From Emticicia sp. CRIBPO (lineage in GTDB: Bacteria > Bacteroidota > Bacteroidia > Cytophagales > Spirosomataceae), in the NCBI RefSeq assembly GCF_009905725.1, contig NZ_JAAAKV010000003.1, positions 214,808 through 278,807 on the forward strand: a DNA stretch of 64,000 nucleotides, written 5' to 3'. The notes beneath the pieces are model-generated. The model made no database searches. It saw only the letters and a program-made list of their open reading frames with translations, and had not been told where the DNA came from. The position numbers and the translations under genes were made by a program. This document shows, in pieces, positions 7,978-16,744 of the stretch (position 1 is its first letter; every line of letters begins with the position of its first letter).

Positions 7978-9351
7978 ATGGATACTGCCAATCAACTGAG
8001 GGAAGCCCCGGTCAAAACCCTGTTTTTTAAATATTACGGCCCGGCATTGATCAGTATTCTTTCTGTAACCTTGCATCAGGTTATCAACGGGGTTATTCTA
8101 GGTCAGCAGGTAGGAAAAGAGGGTCTGGCGGCTGTCGGTTTGTATGGTCCGGTGGTGACCGTATTTATTGCCCTAAGTTTACCTATTATGATTGGCGGAG
8201 GTATTATGATGGGTAAGAGTATCGGGGCCAGGAAATACGAGGACTCACAACAGATTTTCCAGTTTGCGACTACCCTTGCTCTGACGGCCGGCGTCAGTAT
8301 TTCGCTGATGAGTATCTTCATGATCGGGCCGCTGGCCGGATTTCTGGCCGGAAAAGAGAATGCTTTGTTGCTCAGAAGCACCACAGATTACATGCTCTGG
8401 CAATTGGCGGGTATTCCGTTTTTCTTTTTAAGAATGATCTGGGGCAATTTTATCAGTAATGACAACGGTCCGAAAATTTCGAGAAATGCTTCGGTAGTGG
8501 CAGTAAGCTTAAATATCCTTCTGGATCTCGTTTTTATCATCGGCCTGGGCTGGGGCGTAAAAGGAGCAGCAGTGGCTACTTTCTTTTCAATGCTGGGATC
8601 ACTTTTGTATTTGTTCTTTTACATTCAGAAGGGCAAGACCCATTTTGGTTTTGATCGTTTCAGGTTTACGCTCAGGTTCGGAGAATGGAAAACCCTCTTA
8701 AGTTTCGGCTTGCCTTCTTTTGCCTCTGAAATTTCTTTTTCTACGGGTTTATTGCTTATCAATCACAACATTGTGCCTTACGGCCCTTTGGCGGTTTCGG
8801 CATTCGGGCTGATCAATTACCTGAGCTTTATTTTTCTGAGGCCGCTCACGGCTGCTATGATCGCCGCTATGCCCGTGATGTCCTATAATATCGGAGCAGG
8901 GCTGCCACACCGGGTGCTGGGCATTTTCAGGTTTGCCGTGGCCTTTAGTTTTGGCCTTGGTTTGGTGATTGCCGGTCTCGGATTTTTTATTCCAGGTTTG
9001 CTGGTAAAAGTTTTTTCAGGGGAAGAATCCGCGGCTTTTGTGGCCATGGCCGAAAGAGCCACCTCGCTTTATTTTATCCTTTTTATTGCCGCGGGACCCA
9101 ACTATATTTTATCGGCCTATCTCCAGAATATTAAGAAAGTAGTGGCCTCGACCCTGATTACCGTGCTGAAAGGCCTGGTACTGGTGGTGACCCTGCTGCT
9201 TGTTTTACCCGGGTATTTTGAGATGGGTCTGGATGGCGTGTGGTTGTCACGTTCGCTGGCAGAAATACTCACGTTGCTTTTTATGGGCGTATATACCTCA
9301 TTTTATAAGGAAAGATTTTACGATCCCGCGGTGATTCTGGCTCACAAATGA
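7978..9351 (+). CDS. MATE family efflux transporter
   Basis: The 457-residue protein has about 12 hydrophobic segments in two related halves. It has typical MATE features: GPALISILSVTLHQVINGVILGQ in helix 1, SNDNGPKISRNASVVAVSLNILLDLVFI in the region before and within helix 5, and a second half that starts again with LLSFGLPSFASEISFS. MATE proteins export cationic drugs and metabolites in exchange for H+ or Na+ in the inner membrane. Family length is 440-480, so it is complete. ATG 7978 lies 22 bp after a perfect -7 promoter element. The divergent AraC gene is a possible regulator. Substrate unknown. Confidence 0.9.
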   Translation: MDTANQLREAPVKTLFFKYYGPALISILSVTLHQVINGVILGQQVGKEGLAAVGLYGPVVTVFIALSLPIMIGGGIMMGKSIGARKYEDSQQIFQFATTLALTAGVSISLMSIFMIGPLAGFLAGKENALLLRSTTDYMLWQLAGIPFFFLRMIWGNFISNDNGPKISRNASVVAVSLNILLDLVFIIGLGWGVKGAAVATFFSMLGSLLYLFFYIQKGKTHFGFDRFRFTLRFGEWKTLLSFGLPSFASEISFSTGLLLINHNIVPYGPLAVSAFGLINYLSFIFLRPLTAAMIAAMPVMSYNIGAGLPHRVLGIFRFAVAFSFGLGLVIAGLGFFIPGLLVKVFSGEESAAFVAMAERATSLYFILFIAAGPNYILSAYLQNIKKVVASTLITVLKGLVLVVTLLLVLPGYFEMGLDGVWLSRSLAEILTLLFMGVYTSFYKERFYDPAVILAHK

Positions 9352-9592
9352 GGAAGAAATGTTCTAGTTCCCGGTTATCTTCTCATCATGACGGAATAAT
9401 CATGTTTTAAGGCTGGATAAAATTGCCTAATTTTAAGGACAGAACCGAATTCAACCTGAGACTTACCCTGTTATGGATGAAAAGCTGATGCTGGTTTTTC
9501 CATTGCCCTTTCTTTAAGCAATTAGTCATAAAACAGTTAAACCCAGGCCTTCTGATGAGGTTTTGAAGCTATTACAAATTATTAAGAAGAAA

Positions 9593-10777
9593 ATGCCTGA
9601 GAAAACAAACAGAAATTTATGGGTAGACTATCTGAGGTCTGCCTTGACCGTCCTTGTGGTGGCCCATCACTCTTCATTGGCCTACACGACTTTTGCCAGA
9701 TTTGACAAAGTAGCATACATCAATTCAACACACGCCATTGTAGACGGGAAAAGGTGGATTGGACTCGATATCTTTGAGAATTTTAATGATGTTTTCTTTA
9801 TGTCGCTGATGTTTCTGATCGGAGGACTGTTTCTCACAAAAAGCATCCTCAAAAAAGGAACGCTGACGTTTATTAAGGACAGGGTCTTCCGCCTGTTTAT
9901 CCCATTTTTATTTCTTGGCACTTTCTTCATGCTCATGGCTTATTTTCCTTCTTACTATGTGGCCCATGAAAATACCGATTTTGCGGCCTATGTAAAAGAC
10001 TTTTTTACCACAGAACAATGGCCGGTAGGCCCGCCCTGGTTTATCTGGGTGCTGTTTGTCTTTAATCTTTTGTTTGTGTTTATTCATAAGTTTGCTGCGG
10101 GTTTTATCCGGAAAAGCGGAGAATTGCTTTCCGGATGGCAACAAAAGCCTTTCCTGTTCTTTTTACTGATGCTGGGTTTTACCTGGTTATTGTACGTTCC
10201 GGTGGCTCACCGGATAGGAGCCGGCACCTGGACGGGATATGGACCCTTCGATTTTCAGCTGAGCCGTATTTTGTTGTATTTCGGTTATTTTCTCTTAGGG
10301 GTAGTGATAGGAAATGCTGATTTTAACACCAGGATTTTTTCGGTAGATTCATCCCTGGTAAAGTTGTGGTGGCTCTGGGCTTTGCTGGCCGTCATCGTTT
10401 ATACTTTATTGACATTGAACGGGATTTATGAACCTCTCCGCAAATTGGTGGTGGAAAACAAACTGAAGGTATTCAATGCCTGGATGATCTATTACTCGGT
10501 TTATGTAGCCTCCTGCACATTGAGTACACTGGCTTTTATTACGGTTTTCAGGAAGTTTGTTCAAACCGGAGCAAGGTGGTGGGACTCGCTGGTCGAAAAC
10601 GCCTACCTGATTTACCTGGTTCATTATATTTTTGTTACCTGGACTCAGTTCTTGTTGCTTGATGTTCAGATCACCGCCTTCCTGAAGTTTGTGATCGTGT
10701 TTGCCGTCGCCCTGGGCATGAGCTGGGGTGTGAGTTTTCTTCTCAGGAAATTCAGTATTGTAAAAAGATATCTTTAA
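9593..10777 (+). CDS. Acyltransferase 3 family membrane protein
   Basis: About 394 residues from ATG 9593; an in-frame TTG 30 bp upstream is less likely. The N-terminal NLWVDYLRSALTVLVVAHHSSLAY has the acyltransferase-3 signature, with Arg in DYLRS and His in the first helix. About ten hydrophobic segments and PPWFIWVLFVFNLLF follow. Related proteins (OafA, MdoC/OpgC) O-acylate cell-surface glycans, transferring acetyl or succinyl groups across the inner membrane. There is no SGNH domain, so it resembles OpgC or the single-domain form. The gene stands alone between the MATE and LysE genes, so the target glycan is not suggested by context. Confidence 0.85.
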   Translation: MPEKTNRNLWVDYLRSALTVLVVAHHSSLAYTTFARFDKVAYINSTHAIVDGKRWIGLDIFENFNDVFFMSLMFLIGGLFLTKSILKKGTLTFIKDRVFRLFIPFLFLGTFFMLMAYFPSYYVAHENTDFAAYVKDFFTTEQWPVGPPWFIWVLFVFNLLFVFIHKFAAGFIRKSGELLSGWQQKPFLFFLLMLGFTWLLYVPVAHRIGAGTWTGYGPFDFQLSRILLYFGYFLLGVVIGNADFNTRIFSVDSSLVKLWWLWALLAVIVYTLLTLNGIYEPLRKLVVENKLKVFNAWMIYYSVYVASCTLSTLAFITVFRKFVQTGARWWDSLVENAYLIYLVHYIFVTWTQFLLLDVQITAFLKFVIVFAVALGMSWGVSFLLRKFSIVKRYL

Positions 10778-10941
10778 AACCTGAAATGTTGATAAATAAA
10801 GAAAATAGAAGAATTTTCAGGACTAAAATATAACTTTAGGGGATGGATATCATTTTTCATCCTTAACGGACATTGATGACTCCGGATAAATGGGTGCCGA
10901 AACACCATTCTAATGGAGCCTGAATAAAATTATCAAAGTAA

Positions 10942-11577
10942 ATGAACGGGATTATACATTTTGAAACGTTCCTGCTGACAGGCATTCTGTTAAACCTGAC
11001 CCCCGGAAACGACACTGTTTTTATCTTGTCCAGGAGCATCGGACAAGGCAGAAAAGCCGGAATCGTCTCCGCTTTAGGCATCGGTACCGGCAGCATTGTA
11101 CATACCATCCTGGCCGCTTTCGGACTTTCGCTGATCATTGCGAAATCGATACTTCTGTTTAACATTATTAAATATGCCGGGGCAGCTTATTTACTTTATA
11201 TCGGGTACAAAATGCTGACGGACAAGTCGCAGCTGAATACGGATGATGTAAGTGTTGAAAACAAAACCGACTACTGGAAAATATACCGGGATGCCATCCT
11301 GACCAATATCCTGAATCCCAAAGTGGCCCTGTTCTTTATCGCTTTTCTGCCTCAGTTCATTGATCCGACTTTGAAAAATACCGTCTCGCCGTTTTTAACG
11401 CTGGGAGCCACCTTTATAGCCACGGGTACAGCCTGGTGTCTGATCCTGGCGATCTTTGCCTCAGCTATTTTTGCCAGGCTGAAAAACAATAAAAAAGCGT
11501 CTTCCTATATCAATAAGATCTGTGGGCTCAGTTTAATCGGGCTTGGGATCAAAGTAGCTGTGACTGACCAAAAATGA
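10942..11577 (+). CDS. LysE/RhtB family amino-acid exporter
   Basis: The 211-residue protein has six predicted membrane segments. The N-terminal LLTGILLNLTPGNDTVFILSRSIGQGRKAG is the LysE/RhtB family signature (NLTPGPD), and the middle DAILTNILNPKVALFFIAFLPQF is the second conserved block. Relatives export homoserine, threonine, leucine or lysine at the inner membrane. The stop overlaps the ATG of the next gene (ATGA at 11574-11577), so translation of the exporter and the GNAT acetyltransferase is coupled. Such pairs often deal with excess or toxic amino compounds. Substrate unknown. Confidence 0.9.
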   Translation: MNGIIHFETFLLTGILLNLTPGNDTVFILSRSIGQGRKAGIVSALGIGTGSIVHTILAAFGLSLIIAKSILLFNIIKYAGAAYLLYIGYKMLTDKSQLNTDDVSVENKTDYWKIYRDAILTNILNPKVALFFIAFLPQFIDPTLKNTVSPFLTLGATFIATGTAWCLILAIFASAIFARLKNNKKASSYINKICGLSLIGLGIKVAVTDQK

Positions 11578-12044
11578 AAAACATCCTGATAAGAACCGCT
11601 TCGGAAACAGACCTGGAGATACTTTTGGCATTTGAAAGAGGTATTATAGCCGCAGAGCGTCCTTTTGACAGTACCTTAAAAGAAGGTGAAATCCATTATT
11701 ACGACCTCGTGCAACTGATAGCCAGGCCTGATGCCGAACTGGTAGTCGCTGAAATTGACCAGGAGGTCTTGGGTTCGGGCTATGCACTGATCAGAAAGGC
11801 ACAGGATTATCTGCAGCACAGCCACTATGCCTATCTCGGATTTATGTATGTAAAACCCGAGCATCGTGGAAAGGGCATTAACCGCCTGATCCTCGAATCT
11901 CTAAAGCAGTGGGCTTTGAGTCAGGGCATCAAAGAAATCAGGCTTGAGGTTTATGAAGACAATGTCATGGCCAGGAAGGCTTACGAAAAAGCAGGTTTCA
12001 AGGGCAATTTGTTAGAAATGCGACTGGGATTAAACGATCATTAA
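11574..12044 (+). CDS. GNAT family N-acetyltransferase
   Basis: The 156-residue single GNAT domain has conserved motif A, YLGFMYVKPEHRGKGINRLILESL (about residues 82-105), whose R-G-K-G binds the pyrophosphate of acetyl-CoA. Motif B is LEVYEDNVMARKAYEKAGF. It is cytoplasmic. It overlaps the LysE exporter by 4 bp and is followed 20 bp later by a cupin gene, so LysE-GNAT-cupin-esterase is probably one transcript. The acceptor substrate is unknown; small amines or amino acids would fit the exporter. Confidence 0.9.
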   Translation: MKNILIRTASETDLEILLAFERGIIAAERPFDSTLKEGEIHYYDLVQLIARPDAELVVAEIDQEVLGSGYALIRKAQDYLQHSHYAYLGFMYVKPEHRGKGINRLILESLKQWALSQGIKEIRLEVYEDNVMARKAYEKAGFKGNLLEMRLGLNDH

Positions 12045-12064
12045 ATCAATCAAAAGAATATAAA

Positions 12065-12427
12065 ATGGAAAAAGTAAATATTGCGGAAAAGCTCGCTTTG
12101 TTCTCTGAATACTGGAGCCCGAAAGTGGTGGGTGAATTAAACGGTCAGCATGTAAAACTGGTCAAGTTCAAAGGAGAATTTGTGTGGCACAAGCATGACC
12201 ATGAAGACGAAATGTTTTTGGTGCTCAAAGGCGATTTTAAGATGGAATTCCGTGATAAAACCGTTGAGATAAGTGAAAATGAGTTCATTGTGGTCCCAAG
12301 AGGAGTCGAGCACAGACCTGTGGCTGAAGAGGAAGTTTCGATCATGCTTTTTGAACCGGCAACCACACTCAACACCGGCGACTCTGAAGACAAAGAACTG
12401 ACCAAAGAGGTACTTGACAGGATCTGA
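12065..12427 (+). CDS. Cupin-domain protein
   Basis: The 120-residue single cupin has a complete motif 1, VWHKHDHEDEMFLVLKGDFKMEF (HxHxxxEx6G, residues about 41-58), and motif 2, NEFIVVPRGVEHRPVAEE with His near residue 86. Metal-binding His and Glu are all present, unlike the small cupin at 5.2-5.6 kb. This small family (cupin_2) is common and functionally diverse. Gene order places it between the GNAT gene (20-bp gap) and the esterase gene (25-bp gap). Substrate not predicted. Confidence 0.85.
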   Translation: MEKVNIAEKLALFSEYWSPKVVGELNGQHVKLVKFKGEFVWHKHDHEDEMFLVLKGDFKMEFRDKTVEISENEFIVVPRGVEHRPVAEEEVSIMLFEPATTLNTGDSEDKELTKEVLDRI

Positions 12428-12452
12428 TTATTCAACCCTATATAATAAAACG

Positions 12453-13316
12453 ATGAGAAACTTTTTTCTTCAATGGCTGATTGCCTTTTCTTTTGCAGGA
12501 ATGGCTTCTGCCCAGCAGGGCAAGGTTTATGACAACCTGACGCTTCCCAGCAAAATTTTAAACGGAGACCGTAAATATGCCGTTTATCTACCCGCTGATT
12601 ACGAAACTTCAAAGAGAAATTACCCGGTGTTGTATCTTCTGCACGGAGGAGGCGATGATCAGACGGGTTGGGTACAGTTTGGTGAGGTAAAACAAATCGC
12701 TGATAAAGCCATTGCGGATGGTACTTCGGCCTCGATGATCATCGTGATGCCCGACGCCAATACCGGTGTTCGCGGCTATTTCAATGATGTACGTGGAAAA
12801 TGGAATTACGAAGATTTTTTCTTTAAGGAATTCATGCCATTCATCGAAAAAACTTACAGAACCAAGCCTGAAAAGCTCTACAGGGCCATTGCCGGGCTTT
12901 CTATGGGTGGAGGTGGTACATTTATGTATGCCCTTCGTCATCCTGAATTGTTTTCGACGGCCTGCCCGCTGAGTGCCTCTGCCGGACCCGTGGATCTGAA
13001 AGACGCGGATGTCAGGTTAAAAAGGACCATCCCTGATGCTACAGAAGAGGAAGTAAAAAAATACTACGAAACCCAGAATGCCCTCATCCTGGTTAATAAT
13101 ATGCCGGATGCTCAGAAAAAAGCCATCAGATGGTATATTGACTGTGGGGACGACGATTTCCTGTTTGAAATGAATTCCCTGATTCACATTGCCATGCGTA
13201 AAAAGGAAATACCACACGAGTTTAGAATAAGAGAGGGCGGGCATACCTGGACTTACTGGCGGACAGCCCTGCCAACCGTGCTTTCTTTTGTTTCAGCGTC
13301 TTTCAGGGGATCCTGA
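12453..13316 (+). CDS. Secreted esterase, enterochelin esterase/feruloyl esterase-like (CE1-type fold)
   Basis: The start is taken at ATG 12453, where the signal peptide MRNFFLQWLIAFSFAGMASAQ begins. The in-frame TTG at 12414 would overlap the cupin gene and place residues before the signal. The mature protein has an alpha/beta-hydrolase fold with the nucleophile Ser in IAGLSMGGGGTF (GxSxG), an oxyanion region LLHGGGDDQTGW, Asp in DCGDDDFL and His in REGGHTW. This putative esterase family includes feruloyl and acetylxylan esterases and enterochelin esterases. Localisation is periplasmic or extracellular. It is probably last in the LysE-GNAT-cupin transcript. Confidence 0.85.
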   Translation: MRNFFLQWLIAFSFAGMASAQQGKVYDNLTLPSKILNGDRKYAVYLPADYETSKRNYPVLYLLHGGGDDQTGWVQFGEVKQIADKAIADGTSASMIIVMPDANTGVRGYFNDVRGKWNYEDFFFKEFMPFIEKTYRTKPEKLYRAIAGLSMGGGGTFMYALRHPELFSTACPLSASAGPVDLKDADVRLKRTIPDATEEEVKKYYETQNALILVNNMPDAQKKAIRWYIDCGDDDFLFEMNSLIHIAMRKKEIPHEFRIREGGHTWTYWRTALPTVLSFVSASFRGS

Positions 13317-13398
13317 AAAGTCCGGATTGTTGAAACCGGATTATGGATGGATACAATACCCTCCCCGGAGATTACTTAAAATATTGAAGAACTTACAG

Positions 13399-14043
13399 AT
13401 GGATAACAACAAAGAAATATATTTTCAGGAAGTTTTAAAATCAAAGCTATTACCCGCCATCACTTTCGCGGATGCCTCACATGCTCTACCTGTTGCAGAA
13501 GCACTGCTGAAGGCGGGATTAAAAGTAATGGAAGTTCCTTTCCGTACCAATGAAGCTGAAAAAGCCATTACCGCTATCAGGAACAATTTCCCGGAGATGA
13601 AAGTAGGAGCGGGGACGTTGCTCAAGCCGGAACAGATCCGGCAGGCGATAGACGCCGGAGCCGAATTCGGCTTAAGTCCGGGTTTTAATCCTTCGGTAGG
13701 CCGGGCGGCACTCGATCATGATTTTCCATTTATCCCCGGAGTTATGACACCCTCTGAAATAGAACTTTCCTATGAAATGGGCTATAGTGTCTTAAAGCTG
13801 TTTCCTGCCGGACAGGTCGGAGGCATCTCGTTTCTGAATGCCATGAAAGGACCTTATGCCCAGTTGAATTTAAAATTTATTCCTATGGGAGGGGTAAATC
13901 CCGGAAATATAAGGGAATACACAGGTCTGAAAAATGTGATTGCTGTAGGAGGAAGCTGGCTGGTGACTGAGAAATTAATGTCTGAAAAGAATTATGAACA
14001 GATATATCAGCATGTGAAGGAGGCTTTGGAATTGATCGGGTAA
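13399..14043 (+). CDS. eda: 2-dehydro-3-deoxy-phosphogluconate (KDPG) aldolase / 4-hydroxy-2-oxoglutarate aldolase
   Basis: 214 residues from ATG 13399. A TTG further upstream would add an unsupported extension overlapping the esterase gene. The family residues are the catalytic Glu in KVMEVPFRTNEAEKAI and the Schiff-base Lys in VLKLFPAG, followed by GGVNPGNIREY, the phosphate-binding Gly-rich loop. The enzyme cleaves KDPG to pyruvate and glyceraldehyde-3-phosphate in the Entner-Doudoroff and uronate pathways. No edd or kdgK neighbour is visible, so a role in uronate or 2-keto-3-deoxy sugar breakdown is only an inference. Family length is 205-215, so it is complete. Confidence 0.9.
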   Translation: MDNNKEIYFQEVLKSKLLPAITFADASHALPVAEALLKAGLKVMEVPFRTNEAEKAITAIRNNFPEMKVGAGTLLKPEQIRQAIDAGAEFGLSPGFNPSVGRAALDHDFPFIPGVMTPSEIELSYEMGYSVLKLFPAGQVGGISFLNAMKGPYAQLNLKFIPMGGVNPGNIREYTGLKNVIAVGGSWLVTEKLMSEKNYEQIYQHVKEALELIG

Positions 14044-14291
14044 AATGATAATGTTCGTGAAGCGACTGTGTTGAAAAATTTGACTCTTTAATAATGGATA
14101 TATTGATAATCTTACGCGTTTCACAATTCTGTTTTTAAGCCGGCGAGTATAATACATCCCATTTCTTATTTCCATTTTTTACCTGCAACTCCGTCAATTT
14201 TTTATTAATTTTCGAAAAAATACGCCGTCATTTCTGAATAAATCTTTAACCACCTGGTTATCAGTGAAGCGTCAGGCTGCGGCAACAGGTT

Positions 14292-15089
14292 ATGGAACAC
14301 CAGGATAACAGGCTCAGGACCGTCAATGTAACAAGATATGTCACTCCGCTTCGTGAGGGGGGCTCTTTGCCTGCCCTGGCAGAAGCCGATGATGAGTTTT
14401 TGTATGTTCTTAAATTCAGAGGGGCAGGGCAGGGTGTTAAGGCCCTGATTGCCGAGCTGATAGGCGGAGAAATTGCCAGAGCCCTGGGACTGAGAATTCC
14501 GGAAATCGTCTTTGCTAACCTGGATGAGGCCTTTGGCCGCTCAGAAGCCGATGAAGAAATCCAGGATTTGCTGCAATCCAGCAAAGGCCTTAACCTGGCC
14601 ATGCATTACCTGTCAGGAGCCATTACTTTTGACCCTGTGGTTTATAAAATTGACCCCTTGCTGGCTTCGCAGATTGTCTGGCTCGACTGCCTGCTTACCA
14701 ATGTGGACCGCACGGCACGCAACACCAATATGCTTTTCTGGCACAAAGAACTCTGGTTGATTGACCACGGAGCCTCCCTTTATTTTCATCATTCGTGGGA
14801 CAATTGGGAAGAACAATCCAAAAGAGCCTTCGCCCAGGTCAAAGATCATGTTTTACTACCCTATGCTTCTGAATTGGAAGCGGTCAATATCAAATTCAAA
14901 AGCATTCTGACTCCCGACCTGATCAATTCTATTGTGGCTTTGGTGCCTGACCAATGGCTGGAAGATGAATCCCTTGAAGAGTTGCCGTTTGTTCGCAGGC
15001 AGGTATATGCCCGTTTTCTGAATACCCGTATTTCTATATCTGATCATTTTGTAAAACAAGCACAGCATGCAAGAGAGTCACTTATATGA
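14292..15089 (+). CDS. HipA-like kinase-fold protein
   Basis: The 265-residue protein has the fold of the HipA/PI3K-like kinase superfamily. It has Lys in FLYVLKFRGAGQG (nucleotide-binding strand), a helical ELIGGEIARALGLRIPE, a catalytic loop NVDRTARNTNML (Asp, then Asn five residues later) and the metal-binding WLIDHGASL in place of DFG. It is shorter than true HipA toxins (about 440 residues) and lacks their N-terminal HipB-contact domain. The DUF3037 gene overlaps its 3' end by 23 bp, and this pair is conserved in many bacteria. No HipB-like HTH gene is adjacent. The function is unknown; phosphorylation of a protein or small molecule is inference from the fold. Confidence 0.85.
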   Translation: MEHQDNRLRTVNVTRYVTPLREGGSLPALAEADDEFLYVLKFRGAGQGVKALIAELIGGEIARALGLRIPEIVFANLDEAFGRSEADEEIQDLLQSSKGLNLAMHYLSGAITFDPVVYKIDPLLASQIVWLDCLLTNVDRTARNTNMLFWHKELWLIDHGASLYFHHSWDNWEEQSKRAFAQVKDHVLLPYASELEAVNIKFKSILTPDLINSIVALVPDQWLEDESLEELPFVRRQVYARFLNTRISISDHFVKQAQHARESLI

Positions 15090-15450
15090 ATATGCCGTCA
15101 TCAGGGTGGTGCCAAGGGTGGAGCGGGAGGAATTCCTCAACGTCGGTGTGATATTGTACTGCCCGTCACAGTTTTTTCTTCATGCGGTTACAGAACTTGA
15201 CCTCGAACGCCTCAGGATTTTCTCTGCAAAAGACGACGTGGAAGAATACGAAAAATACCTGCAGGCCATCAAATTGATCTGCAAAGGGGGCAAAGAGGGC
15301 GGTCAGATTGCTCAGTTGCCGCTCGCTTCCAGGTTCCGCTGGCTTACTGCTACCCGTAGTACGGTGGTTCAGATGTCGAAAGTACACCCCGGTTTTTGTA
15401 AAGATCCCAAACACAAACTGGACCAGCTGTTCAAAGAGCTGGTGCTTTAG
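15067..15450 (+). CDS. DUF3037 domain protein
   Basis: The 127-residue protein matches the DUF3037 pattern: YEYAVIRVVPRVEREEFLNVGVILYC at the N-terminus and a C-terminal RFRWLTATRSTVVQMSKVHPGF. It overlaps the end of the HipA-like kinase gene by 23 bp in another frame, so translation is very likely coupled. The family has no known biochemical role. Consistent pairing with the HipA-like protein suggests that DUF3037 is its partner, substrate or antitoxin. It has no membrane segment or signal peptide. ATG 15067 is the only start that gives the conserved N-terminus. Confidence 0.85.
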   Translation: MQESHLYEYAVIRVVPRVEREEFLNVGVILYCPSQFFLHAVTELDLERLRIFSAKDDVEEYEKYLQAIKLICKGGKEGGQIAQLPLASRFRWLTATRSTVVQMSKVHPGFCKDPKHKLDQLFKELVL

Positions 15451-15611
15451 TAATCCTCATTCTCTTCTTTTTCAAGAAAATCCATACTTTTTAATCCGCA
15501 TTTATTATTTCTTCGTATGTAAAGCAGCAAGGGGTTTTATGCCGGTTTCAGACAGGCCAGAAATGCTTGCACAACATGTTTATTGACTCCAAACTCTAAA
15601 CCATAAAAGAC

Positions 15612-15944
15612 GTGAGATTATTTCTGATAACCCTCTTTGGGGTGATGACTCTGTTTATTACTTATGTCGTCATCACCACTTCTCTCGAAAGCAGCCTCTT
15701 TAAAGAATGGGATTATCTCGGGAGTATCCCCTGGATGAGAGCGACTCTCTGGGATTTTTACGCCAATGTCCTTGTCTTGAGTACCTGGGTGTGTTACAAA
15801 GAATCCAGACTCTGGAAAAAGGCCGTCTGGATCACATTGTTCTGCGTTTTGGGAAGTATCGCTACCTGCACTTACGTATTGATCCAGTTGCTGAATATCA
15901 AAGACGGCAAGCCTCTTAAAGCTGTGTTTACCCAAAAGAATTAA
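15612..15944 (+). CDS. DUF1475 family membrane protein
   Basis: The 110-residue protein has three hydrophobic segments. The central ATLWDFYANVLVLSTWVCYKES and later GSIATCTYVLIQLL are the conserved core of DUF1475, a small membrane family found in plants and bacteria. GTG 15612 is used as start because the first membrane helix (LFLITLFGVMTLFITYVVITT) begins there; the next ATG would remove half of it. It is the first gene of a seven-gene operon and is followed 3 bp later by the DUF1295 gene. Function unknown; context suggests membrane lipid modification. Confidence 0.75.
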   Translation: MRLFLITLFGVMTLFITYVVITTSLESSLFKEWDYLGSIPWMRATLWDFYANVLVLSTWVCYKESRLWKKAVWITLFCVLGSIATCTYVLIQLLNIKDGKPLKAVFTQKN

Positions 15945-15947
15945 AAA

Positions 15948-16742
15948 ATGAACAAGCTGATTGCCTTACCGCTACAATCTTTGGTCATCGTCTGCCTGGT
16001 GATGGCCCTTGCCTGGGTATGGGCCACAAAACTTAAAAACTATAGTATTGTAGATGCTTTCTGGGCCTTTAATTTCCTGATCGTTGCTGTATTCATATTC
16101 TTTATGGCCGATGGGCTGGCTACCAGGAAAAGCCTGGTGTTTTTCCTTTCAGCTTTGTGGAGTTTGCGTTTGGGCTGGCATCTGACCGGCAGGATATTCT
16201 CCCACATTCAGGAAGAAGAGGGGCGTTATAAACAATTACGTAAAGAATGGGCTGAAAATATTCATCTGAAATTCTTCCTGTTTTTTCAGGCCCAGGGTTT
16301 GAGCAACATCTGGCTTTGTATTCCTTTTTTCATCATTTCCCTGAATAAAAGTCAGGAGATCAGCCGGATCGAATGGCTTGGGGCAGGTCTTTGGTTGGTG
16401 TCTGTGACCGGCGAAGCCGTAGCTGATTGGCAACTGGCTCATTTTAAGAAAGATAAGTCCAATGCAGGGAAAGTTTGTGACAAAGGTCTCTGGTATTATT
16501 CCAGGCACCCCAATTACTTTTTTCAGCTGATGATCTGGGTAAGTGTTTTTATTTTCGCTTTGGCATCTCCTTTTGGCTGGTTAGCGATAATAAGCCCGTT
16601 ATCAATTGCTTATCTCTTATTCAAAGTAACAGGAATTCCTTTGACGGAAGAGCAGTCGCTCAGGAGCAAGGGCAAAGCCTACGAAGTATATCAGCAGACT
16701 ACGAGTCCTTTTATTCCGTGGTTTAAAACTAAAAATAAATAA
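15948..16742 (+). CDS. DUF1295 family membrane protein (steroid 5-alpha-reductase-like)
   Basis: The 264-residue protein has about seven hydrophobic segments. The C-terminal part has the DUF1295 / 3-oxo-5-alpha-steroid 4-dehydrogenase signature CDKGLWYYSRHPNYFFQLMIWVSVF, and then EEQSLRSKGKAYEVYQQTTSPFIP. The family is related to NADPH-dependent sterol reductases and isoprenylcysteine methyltransferases, and acts in membranes. In many bacteria it sits beside cyclopropane-synthase-like and DUF1365 genes, as here. A double-bond reductase acting on acyl chains is a reasonable inference. It lies 3 bp after DUF1475 and 2 bp before the methyltransferase. Confidence 0.85.
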   Translation: MNKLIALPLQSLVIVCLVMALAWVWATKLKNYSIVDAFWAFNFLIVAVFIFFMADGLATRKSLVFFLSALWSLRLGWHLTGRIFSHIQEEEGRYKQLRKEWAENIHLKFFLFFQAQGLSNIWLCIPFFIISLNKSQEISRIEWLGAGLWLVSVTGEAVADWQLAHFKKDKSNAGKVCDKGLWYYSRHPNYFFQLMIWVSVFIFALASPFGWLAIISPLSIAYLLFKVTGIPLTEEQSLRSKGKAYEVYQQTTSPFIPWFKTKNK

Positions 16743-16744
16743 AG

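Noticed and set aside
14292-15089. Classical HipBA toxin-antitoxin system
   Set aside because: The kinase is short, lacks the HipB-contact domain, and no HipB-like gene is adjacent.
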